Shown here: in pieces, positions 19,216 through 41,887 of the stretch
Layout: every line of letters starts with the position of its first letter
How positions within the stretch are numbered: position 1 is the stretch's first letter
Assembly (NCBI GenBank): GCA_029339195.1
Contig: JAPTJF010000517.1
Span: 1 to 41,887 of the forward strand
Length of the DNA stretch: 41,887 nucleotides
Source: Micractinium sp. NFX-FRZ
Taxonomy: Eukaryota; Chlorophyta; Trebouxiophyceae; Chlorellales; Chlorellaceae
Reading direction: 5' to 3'
The notes under the pieces: generated by a model
Told to the model about the DNA's origin: nothing
Seen by the model: the letters and a program-made list of their open reading frames with translations, nothing else
Databases searched by the model: none
Translations under genes and position numbers: made by a program

Positions 19216-21815
19216 ATGTCCGTGTCTCTACTAACCTCACTAGCGTCCCTAGGGCCCGCCGTGCTGCGGCCAGCTGCCTGCGGCCTCCTAGCTACCCTCG
19301 CCAAACGCTCGTTTGCCAGCACCGCCACCGCAGCCGCAGCGTCTGCTCAGCCGCAGCCGGTGGAGGCTGAAGAGGCCCCCTGCCCAACGGAGCGGCAGGC
19401 GAGGCTGCGGCGGCAGGGCCGAGGTGGCTTTGACTTCGCAACAGCACGGCCGCAGAAGCCGGAGGATGTGCCCGACGTCGTGGGCTCCATTGTGAGCAGC
19501 TGCAGGGATAGCAGGAGATTATGGTCACTCCAGCAGCCTGCTTGGGCGCCTGCTGCTGCTGCAACCGACGCCGGGCCTTGCAGCGCCTCGCCGCACTCCT
19601 GCACCTCCCGCCAGGCCCCGCCTTGCGCCCCCTGCGGCGCTCACCCCTCACTCAACCTCGCCCTACCTTAACCCCTCCCCTGCAGCACTCTGTGGAGTCC
19701 TTCAGCGCGGTGGACGGCCCCGGCGTGCGCTTCCTGGTCTTCACCCAGGGATGCGGCCTGCGCTGCGTCTTCTGCTCAAATCCCGACACCTGGCACATGG
19801 CGCGCGGTGAGGCCGCGCTTGCGGGTGCTGGGTGTTGCTGCCCCGCCTTCCGTTTCGGTGTAGTGCTGGCAGATCCGGCTGCTCCTTACCTGCATTTCCT
19901 AGCACCCACAAATGGAAATTACAAGAAGCTGCACTGTCGTTGCTTGAATAAAATAAACACCATCCCTTCCTCCTTCAGTTCCGCTGCTTGCCCGCGTACC
20001 CCGACCTGTCCCGTCTCCCTTTCTACCACCGCCCCTTGACTTGTCCAATGCACCCCTGCTCCTGCAGGCAACCTGACCAGCAGCAAGGATCTCGCCAAGC
20101 GGCTGGAGCGGGTGAAGCCGTACCTCAGCCAGGGAGACCACAAGGGGGGCATCACGCTCAGCGGCGGAGAGCCGCTGCTGCAGGTGCGCTGGCAGGGGGG
20201 GCAAGGCAGGTGGGATGCCTGTGTTATTGTTGTAGGGTGCAGCCGCCTGCGGGCAGCCCTGCATACCCAGCCTTGTGCAGGCAGCTACTTCAAGCAACAC
20301 TCCGCCCGGCCCCGGCCGCTGGGAGCTGCCGAGCTTTGCACTTTTCGTCAGGAGGCAGGCCGGTTCTCAACAAAGAGATAGTACTCTGCCTGCCTCCCTG
20401 CCTGCCCCCTCTGGTGCAGCCCGAGTTCACGGCAGCAGTGCTCATGGAGGCGCACACCCGGGGGCTGACCACCTGCATAGACACCACAGGTGGGTGCACA
20501 GCAGGGGGCCCGGCACACCCTGCGCCACACGTAAGGTCGGGCACACGCAGGCGGCCAGGACGGACGTGCAGCACTGCTGCACCCACCAGCGTGCATTGTG
20601 CTGTGCACGTCCTGCCAAGCCCTTCCGCCCTGCCACCCGCCCTCCGTGCTGCGCCCACCCCGGCCCTGTGCTGACGCTCGCCTGCCTACCCGTCTCCCGG
20701 GTGGTCCCCGCTTGCTGTGTCCAGGCCAGGGCATGAAGGCGAGTCACTGGGACAAGGTGCTGCCCCACCTGGACTACGCCCTCTTCTGCATCAAGAGCCC
20801 AATCCCAGGTGGGGCAGGCGGGGTGGGCAGGGCTTACGGTGGGCAGGCAGGTTTGAGGAGGTTGTGTGCACAGCGACGCCGGGGCTTGCGCTTTCTCGCT
20901 TGGTTGCTTGCTTGCTAGATTACGCTCTGAGCGGCCCTGTGCGCCGCTCAGCCGCTGCCCCTCCTCTCGCTCTGTCCCCTGTCCTGCCTACACCTGTGCC
21001 CCGCTCGCCCTTCCCGCTATGGCAGAGAAGTACGAGTGGATCACCAAGCGCCAGATTGGGCCCGCCCTCGGGTTTGTGGATGAGCTGGAGCAGCGCAAGA
21101 TCCCGTACTGGGTGAGCCACCCTGCATAGCTGCCTGAAAGTTGTGAACTCTCACTGACCAGCTGTGGAGCACTTCTTGCCTGCCCCAGTTGAACCAAACT
21201 CTTGCCTCAATTGCCCTGCAGCTGTGTAGTGCCGACAGCATGCTGCACGCTTGCCTCCTTTGCCCCCCGCAGCTGCGCTACGTGATGATGTCGGGCAAGA
21301 CGGACCAGCCGGAGGACATTGAGGCGCTGATCAAGTTTTGCAGCGACAAGCGCAGCATGCAGGCCATCGAGGTGCTGCCCTACCACATGCTGGGCGTGGA
21401 GGTGAGGCTGGGGAGGGCTGGTGTCCATGCCCGTGTGCTGTGCTGCGTGCTGTGCTGTGCTGTGCTGTGCCGCGTTGCGCTGTGCTGTGCGTTGAAATGG
21501 CGTCAATTGGTCGCTGCTCAAGGCTGCCTGCAATGGCAGCTTCCCACCCTCCCGCGCCTCTTGCCCGGCTCCTCTCGGTGTCTGTTTCCCACCTGCCCCT
21601 CCTCTCGTCTTCTCTTCTCAACGCGTTGCCCGCCCCACCCCCCGGGCCCCCCATGCGTGCAGAAGTGGAAGGCGGAGGGCAAGGACTACCCGCTGGCGGG
21701 CATGGCCACCCCCTCCAACGAGGAGGTGCAACGCTTCATCGACGGCCTCAAGGCGGGGGGCATCAGCGTGCTGTGCAACAAGTTCCACACCTCCAAGGAC
21801 GGCGGCCTGAGCTGA
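19216..21815 (+). CDS. pflA: Pyruvate formate-lyase activating enzyme (radical SAM)
   Basis: Exons: 19216-19491, 19686-19806, 20068-20183, 20420-20489, 20725-20808, 21026-21111, 21273-21401, 21663-21815; 1035 nt, 344 residues, phases matching. Known role: it uses a [4Fe-4S] cluster and S-adenosylmethionine to install the glycyl radical on pyruvate formate-lyase, which splits pyruvate to formate and acetyl-CoA under anoxia. The radical SAM cluster is C115-GLR-C119-VF-C122 within the motif [15 protein letters not shown]; the SAM-contacting GGEP motif follows in exon 3. [16 protein letters not shown] is the classical PFL-activase N-terminal motif. The first 90 or so residues are an Ala/Ser/Arg-rich organelle presequence ([12 protein letters not shown]). 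Chlorophyte fermentation uses PFL in mitochondria and plastids; which organelle applies here is not decidable. It is divergent from tafazzin. Confidence 0.95.
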
Positions 21816-22571
21816 GCTGGCGCTGGCGCCCCTGCTCTGGCTGGGCATTGGACTGTGCCGGCTGCAGCCGGCATGGCGGGTGCCCCTTGCAGCTGGGAAG
21901 CCGGCTGCGGCCGGGGCATGTGGCCACATAACATGCACCCAGCTCTGCAGAATTGCGTGCTGCTCTCCTCAACGTGATGTCTCTATGATAGCTCTCAGCA
22001 AACAAAAGCCCCACTTGCCACAACCACCCGCGGGTGGGCCTCCCCGCCTTCCGCTGTAGCTCTAGCTCCTCCCCTCTTTTGTCCACACCATCCCCAATTC
22101 TTTGCTCGTGGTGGGCCCCAGACCGAATGAACCGTGCTCAACGTGCTGGAACTGATGTACCCCTCCCGCGGATGATATCGTGCAACCCCTGCTCCCGTGC
22201 GTTCCCTGTCTTCCCTTTGTTCTGCTCCCTCCTTGCCGTCTGCCCTCCTCCCCGTGCTGCTTGAGTTCAGGCAAATTTCTCTACACGTGCCCCCTGACTG
22301 TTTTTCATGCCCTCGCTTGCTTGCGTGGCCTCTTCCTCTCCTCGATCCCTTGATTTTTTCCTGCCTAGGCTACCTTTCCCATCTTCCATTCCCGCATGGC
22401 GGCGCATGCGCCTGCTTACGCCCAGTGGGGCCATTTTGGCTGATTAGCATGTAACATTTTGGCAGCACGGCCGCAATATCAAGCAGGGGAACAGCACCCT
22501 CCAACAAGCAAGCCAGCACCAAGCCCCTCTGCTGATGCCAGCACGACCGCCGGCGCTCTGCCGCCGCTGCT
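21816..22571. other. Intergenic region: PFL activase 3' UTR and YCII gene upstream region
   Basis: Between two + genes. It contains a TGTAA at 22450-22454, a candidate poly(A) signal of the upstream gene, only about 120 bp before the next start codon. No convincing further coding was seen. Confidence 0.55.
22450..22454 (+). terminator. Candidate TGTAA poly(A) signal of PFL activase
   Basis: The only TGTAA between the PFL activase stop and the next gene, about 635 bp after the stop. It would imply a long 3' UTR. Confidence 0.4.
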
Positions 22572-23820
22572 ATGATGGCCGCCAGCTGGGCGTTCCTGTC
22601 AATGCCTCCCAGACCCGCCATTGCGCCCGTGTATGCTTGCATCGCCCCCTCCATGCTCTCCCGCGCCGCTACTGCCGGCCTGCGCCTCTCGCTGAGCCAG
22701 CGGGTTCCCCAGCGGTGCCGAGCGACCCAGCTGCGCGCCATGGTGAGCGGCGATGTGTTGTTTGATAGCAAAGATGGGCAACCGCACCCTGAGATTGCCG
22801 CTGCTCGTTGTCCGCGGCTGCTACCTTACCGCCGCCGCCGCCTCGCCGCCGCCGCCGCTGCCTGCCTTCCCCTGTCTGCAGGCATCTGCCGCTGCCCCCA
22901 GCAACAGCTACATGCTGCTGCAGTACAAGTATGTTCCAGACATCCTCGAGAAGCGGGGGCCCTTCCGGGAGCAGCACCTGGCAGGCGCCAACAAGATGGT
23001 GGGTGGGTTTGAACGAGGGGATGATGTACCATGTTATGCTGTGCCCTTCTCTTCTCAAATCATTTCATGCCTTGCTGCGCCCGTGCTGTGCAGGCCGAGC
23101 AGAGCAAGCTAGTGATGGCGGGGGCACTGACGGAGCCTGTGGATGGGGCCGTCTTCATCTTCCGGTGGGTGGGCGTCATGGTAGTGTGGTTTCAAGCTGG
23201 GGGTTGCGTTGCGAGATTGCAATCCGTGCACCGAGCGTAGCGGGGCTGTCCTGTGCTGTGTGATCTGACCCTGGGCATCGGGTGTTGAGGAGGCCATGAC
23301 TGCCCCCCTGCCCTGCCCGTCGCACCACCCAAACACTCCTCCTACACCCCGTCACGCCACCCCACCCACCTGGGCAGCAACGTGAGCAAGGAGGACGTGG
23401 AGGCGTTTGTTGCCGCCGACCCATACTTCCAGAACGGCCTCGTCCCCAGCTACAGTGTGCGGCCATACATGGTGCGTAAGAGAGGGAGCGGGGGTGGGCT
23501 GTGGGTTGCGAGGTGGGCGGGTTGATGTTTGCGGGCGCCAGTGACGGGCAGGCGTGTTGAGCACCCCCCGGGCGGGGCCCCAGTGACGGGCGGCCGGCAG
23601 GGCGGAGGGGTGCAGGGGAGACTTGCGGTGGGCAGGTGCGGCGGGTGTGGGGCCACCTATATGAAGCGGAGAGGGGTGTGTGACGGAAGCGAGGCGGCAT
23701 CAAGGGGCTGCTTCGTGGCGCTCCTGTTGTGTACCTGCTCCGCCTGCCCTGCTCTCTGACGCATTTCCCGCTTGCCTGCTCCCACTGCTGCTGCAGGTTG
23801 TGGCGGGCGACAGCAGCTGA
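22572..23820 (+). CDS. Organelle-targeted YCII-domain protein
   Basis: Exons: 22572-22742, 22882-22998, 23094-23164, 23378-23471, 23797-23820; 477 nt, 158 residues, phases matching. Residues 1-60 are Ala/Ser/Arg-rich with few acids, consistent with a mitochondrial or plastid presequence. About 65-150 is a YCII-like domain: YMLLQYKYVPDILEKR, then REQHLAGANKM with the conserved His, then AGALTEP...GAVFIFR, and DPYFQNGLVPSYSVRPY near the end. YCII proteins are small ferredoxin-like-fold proteins of mostly unknown function; some act in chlorocatechol breakdown, but the substrate here cannot be inferred. The final exon is only 24 nt. An ATG also occurs at 22575 in the same frame, so the exact start is uncertain by one codon. 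Confidence 0.85.
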
Positions 23821-23893
23821 GTGCTGCGACGCCTTTGCAGCCACCCTGCTAGCAGTGTGTGCGACGCATCCTCTGAGCCGCGGTGCACATTCT

Positions 23894-23898
23894 TGTAA
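23894..23898 (+). terminator. TGTAA poly(A) signal of the YCII gene
   Basis: Lies about 75 bp after the stop codon, a usual distance. A second TGTAA occurs at 24319-24323. Confidence 0.55.
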
Positions 23899-24451
23899 CC
23901 AGCACCCACCCAAGCAAGGAAGAAAGGACATGGGAGGGCTGGAAGTTGAGAAGGCAGGCATGACGGGGAGGCCCTGCCGGGCATGTGGGTGGGAAGGCAG
24001 CAGGCAGGTCGTTCAGCGAATCCAAGGAGCAGTGGGGACGGGAGGTGGGCGGCAGGCAAGCAGAGCAAGGCCAGTGCTTGGTGGTGGTCGCAGTGCTCCG
24101 GGAGGAGGGAGAGCGACAGACTGTGCAAGTCGTCACCCTGGCATGGCACCTCTCCTGGCGGGCAGGCCAGCCGGCCTGACACATGGAGGCGGCTTCTCTG
24201 ATGCACCCACCCGGCTCTGGGCCACCCACACACTCCCACTCGCCCTCCCAGTGTCAGATCCAGAAGGGCTGATGCTGCAGGAGGGGCAGCGCCACATGCT
24301 CCGCCACCTCACCGCTCCTGTAAATGAGCAACACGAGCTAGCTGAGAGCAACAGAGAAGCACCACACCTTCCTCCAATCTCCTCGCCGATGCCAGGCTGG
24401 CCCTGTGAGGATTGAATGCTCACACAGCCAGGCGCGAACAGAATGCAAGCA

Positions 24452-24456
24452 TTACA
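24452..24456 (-). terminator. Candidate TGTAA poly(A) signal of the SBNO gene
   Basis: TTACA on the + strand, about 330 bp downstream of the SBNO stop on the minus strand. Positional assignment only. Confidence 0.4.
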
Positions 24457-24783
24457 TGAGCGCTAGCAGCGCTACTCTCCCGTGGGAAATAGGGGGGAGC
24501 AGTGCTAAAGTGTGAAGCATGTGTGCAAGGCAGCTGTGCTGATTACTTGCACATCCTGGGGCTGTGCTGACTGGCTGGCGGCAGGCGGATCCAGGGCGCG
24601 GCCGCCTGCCTGGCCTGAACCGAAGGTGCTGCCATGATACATGTTACTGATGGGTGCCTGGTCTGTTGCTGCCTGGTCTGCTGCCCTGCTGTGCAGCTGG
24701 AGGGCTGCACCACACTCCCTGGGTCGAGACTGTCTCTGGCGCACGCTCTGGCGGTCAGCGCATCGAGACATGCCGCTGCCCGC

Positions 24784-39685
<14,902 letters not shown>

Positions 39686-40587
39686 GTATGCGGCCTTCAA
39701 GCCCGAAATCAAGGCTTCGGGGGAGGATCAAGAGAGAAGGTAGGGATAGATGAAAGGCGGGCCTCGTGACATGCATAAAGGGCTCAGCAGGCGCAGCGCA
39801 GGCCCGCCGGGCGGGAATGTGCAAGGCAGCAGGTGCAGGGTCGGCACTGCAGAGGCCTGGGGATGCGAGGTAGCGTGGAGAGGCAGCGGCATGACTCTGG
39901 ATCAGGTGTTTGTGGTTTGACTTAACTGTTAAACAAAATACTCCATTACTCCATGCTGCGCATTCACAGCCTTGCACACCTGGCTACTGCTGTCCTGTGC
40001 CTGCCTGCCGGCCCCTTCACCCTCCGCTTCCCTAGCCACTGCCTTCACACACAAAAGAAGTGGGCCAAGACAGGCGATTGAGCCAGCATGCATGGATACA
40101 GTGCAGCAACCTGCCATTCTGCAGCACTGTCCTCGATCTGCCAGGTGAGGTGCTGACAAGTTGCTGACCCTGGAAGAAGCTGCTTCGAAGCAAATGGTGG
40201 TAAGGTGCCTGCAACTCAACGGCCTGTTTTTGCCACAGGCGACACCCATTTCAGCACTCAGCTTCTGCTGGCATGATCTCGCTCACGAATCAAAAGGTAC
40301 AACCTCTATCAGTCAATTCTTGTCAAGTAATGTCAGCGGTAGATGGGATAACGATAGGAATAGCTGGCTACGCGGGGGCAGGGGAGTAGAGCGCCGTGTT
40401 GGACGATAAGCAATCAGCAGATCACAACAAATGTGAGCCTAGGAATCCCCGGAACAGGTAGCAATCTAGATGCTGGCATAACGGTGGCTGCAGCACTTGC
40501 CTGCAGTTACTGCAGCTGTCAGTTGGTTTGCAAGGCCGCGGTGTGTAGTAAACGACCGCCCCGGCAGCAACCGCTGCCTGCAGCAGC
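39686..40587. other. Intergenic region upstream of SBNO
   Basis: Lies between two minus-strand genes: 3' UTR of the 223-residue protein gene and the SBNO promoter. It is less GC-rich at 39900-39950 and 40280-40380. An in-frame TGA sits about 45 bp before the chosen SBNO ATG, supporting that start. No TTACA and no gene seen. Confidence 0.55.
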
Positions 40588-41259
40588 TCAGCGAGGCACG
40601 CCCTCCTGCTGGCCGGCCAGCTCAGTAGATGCGTCTTGCCCCTCCGGCTCAGCCTGCCCGGCAACCCCAGCCGCCGCCGCTGGGCCCTGCTGCTGCTGCC
40701 CCTGCTCTGCCGGCGGCGGCGGCGCCAGCAGGTTGGCCTGCATCTGGCCCAGGATCTCCACCAGCAGCGCAGTCGGCAGGATGACCGCCAGCAGCCCGGA
40801 CGGGTCCTGCACTGCCTCGGCGCAGTGCAGGTGACAGGTTGTGCCGTCGGGCATCTGCGCAAAGACCCAGGCGCAGGGGACAGGCGCCGCCGTGCTGGCG
40901 CTGCTGGGCGAGGGCGCTGCCGCCGAGGCCGCTGAGGACATGGCAGGTGCTGCAACAACTCCTGCCTCTTCTGCGGTTGCCGCCTGCGCCGCCTCTGTGA
41001 TGGGCTGGGGTGGCCTGCGCGGCACGCGCACCTTGAACTTCAGGTTGGCGCCAGCAGCTGCAGCCGCCTTGGGGCCCACGGCCGCAGCAGCGCCAGCAGC
41101 GGTGCCAATGGCAGCTGCGCGCGGCCCTGCACGAGCGCTCCGTGTGGCCAGGCACGGGCTGGCTGCAATGGGCGGCGGCGCTGCCACGGCACCGCCGGCA
41201 GTTGGGCGGGCCAGCTCTGACAGAGGTGCCCTCCTGCGAGGCGCCATGGGGGAGGCCAT
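40588..41259 (-). CDS. Unrecognised 223-residue Ala/Pro-rich protein
   Basis: A single uninterrupted frame from ATG (41259) to the stop at 40588. I do not recognise a family. The N-terminal 70 or so residues are Ala/Arg/Pro-rich (MAPRRRAPLSELARPT) and low in acids. A less biased core follows: NLKFKVRVPRRPPQP, and after an Ala/Ser stretch, CAWVFAQMPDGTTCHLHC, then DPSGLLAVILPTALLVEILGQM, which looks like a folded beta-alpha segment. The C terminus is Gln/Pro/Ala-rich. Third codon positions are mostly G or C, as in real genes here. The frame continues upstream to 41415, and CTGCAG precedes the ATG, so an upstream exon is possible. The basic N terminus could serve organelle or nuclear targeting, not resolved. 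Confidence 0.55.
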   Translation of the reverse strand: MASPMAPRRRAPLSELARPTAGGAVAAPPPIAASPCLATRSARAGPRAAAIGTAAGAAAAVGPKAAAAAGANLKFKVRVPRRPPQPITEAAQAATAEEAGVVAAPAMSSAASAAAPSPSSASTAAPVPCAWVFAQMPDGTTCHLHCAEAVQDPSGLLAVILPTALLVEILGQMQANLLAPPPPAEQGQQQQGPAAAAGVAGQAEPEGQDASTELAGQQEGVPR

Positions 41260-41650
41260 GTCGCCCTGCAGGCCGTGGCATAGTGATGCCCACAGGCAGG
41301 GGTAGGACAAGATGGCAGCAATGTGTGTTTGAACAGGAGACGGGAGGACATGTTCAGCAGCAGGGAGGGCAGCGGGCTGCCAGTGGCGGCGGCGGTTGGA
41401 GACAGCAGGCCGCACCCGTTATAACGTGTAATAACGAACTAACGGGCCGAACCGCAAGTCCTATCGGTATAGTCTATGTCTATGTCTATGTTTTGGCTGC
41501 ACGCAACGCTGCTAGCCTTGAGCCTCGGGGCCCTCTGGGTACGGGCTTGGCTCCTGGGCCGCGCAAAGCGCCGGACCCAACAGGCGTATTTACGCCTTCA
41601 AACAAGCACAAACAGCACTCAGTGCGCCGCGCGCAGCGAAACGCCGCGCG
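41260..41650. promoter_or_regulatory. Upstream region with TAACG and TCTATG short repeats
   Basis: Probable promoter of the minus gene starting at 41259 and possibly of a divergent + gene. It contains repeated TAACG-like elements at about 41419-41443 and three tandem TCTATG units at 41473-41490. It is less GC-rich than the neighbouring coding DNA. Confidence 0.4.
41473..41490. repeat. (TCTATG)x3 hexanucleotide repeat
   Basis: Three exact tandem copies in the presumed upstream region of the gene at 41259. No known function. Confidence 0.8.
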
Positions 41651-41887
41651 ATGTTACCATCACCCAACCACCACCTCCAAGCCCCCGCTTCATCTTCTAC
41701 AGAACCCGCGGTAACTGCCCAACCAGCCCGGAAGAGGCGGCCTGCCGGATCGGCGCAGCAGCACAGGTGGCGGCGGTGCGCGCCACCTGTGCCGCCGTGC
41801 CAGCCGACCCTGTGGCTAGCATCCAGGTGCTAGCTATCCGGCAGATGCAGCGTGGCTTCTGGTCAGCCAAAGCCCTGGTCTCAGGGC
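41651..41887 (+). CDS. Possible 5' end of a + gene cut by the window edge
   Basis: An ATG at 41651 opens a 60-codon frame with a basic stretch (ARKRRP), and a possible donor (CAG|GTGCTAGC) occurs near 41830. A different + frame is open, without an early ATG, from about 41523 to the window edge, and encodes a less biased sequence (PRFIFYRTRGN, then ASIQVLAIRQMQRGFW). The two cannot both be coding in the same exon. I regard a gene starting here as possible but unproven. Confidence 0.2.

Larger units (their letters stand above)
23821..24783. other. Convergent intergenic region (YCII gene and SBNO 3' UTRs)
   Basis: Holds the 3' UTR of the YCII gene (+) and of the SBNO gene (-). TGTAA signals occur at 23894 (+) and at 24456-24452 (-, TTACA on the + strand). 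No supported gene was seen. Confidence 0.6.

Overview
This is nuclear DNA from a GC-rich, intron-dense green alga, most likely a Chlorella-type trebouxiophyte. I infer this from several signs. There is a thylakoid-lumen D1-processing protease with a bipartite transit peptide. There is a CCA1/LHY-type clock MYB factor and a pyruvate formate-lyase activating enzyme with an organelle presequence. There are many short GT-AG introns with C-rich 3' ends, strong G/C bias at third codon positions, and the chlorophyte-style TGTAA poly(A) signal downstream of several genes. Exact species cannot be fixed from sequence alone. I see no bacterial operons, mobile-element coding regions, rRNA, tRNA or CRISPR.

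Layout, left to right. (1) Positions 1-1905 (+): 3' end of a hybrid histidine kinase, ending in a receiver domain. (2) 3404-7342 (-): carboxyl-terminal processing protease CtpA, 8 exons. (3) about 9566-15568 (-): CCA1/LHY-type single-MYB SHAQKYF transcription factor with very large low-complexity regions, at least 13 exons. (4) 16599-18848 (-): tafazzin-type acyltransferase, 5 exons. (5) 19216-21815 (+): pyruvate formate-lyase activating enzyme (radical SAM), 8 exons, divergent from tafazzin. (6) 22572-23820 (+): small organelle-targeted YCII-domain protein, 5 exons. (7) 24784-39685 (-): one 39-exon gene for a strawberry notch/FORGETTER1 helicase-like chromatin protein of about 1838 residues. 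(8) 40588-41259 (-): unrecognised 223-residue protein. The right edge may hold the start of another + gene.

The exon models were built by hand from reading-frame continuity, splice dinucleotides and family similarity. In every multi-exon model the exon lengths sum to an exact multiple of three with phases matching at each junction. One candidate exon of the helicase gene (37325-37389) and the 3' end of the clock gene remain unresolved.

The genes do not form one pathway; this looks like ordinary eukaryotic gene order. Common themes are photosystem II maintenance (CtpA), circadian control (LHY-like), organelle membrane lipid remodelling (tafazzin), dark fermentation (PFL activase) and chromatin-based stress response (SBNO/FGT1). 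I did not find a clear new multi-gene system. The most unusual signals are within genes: partial exon plus splice-site tandem duplications inside introns of tafazzin and CtpA, (GT)n-(G)n tracts right at intron 5' ends, the repeat-rich clock factor, and a well-coded but out-of-phase candidate exon in the helicase gene.
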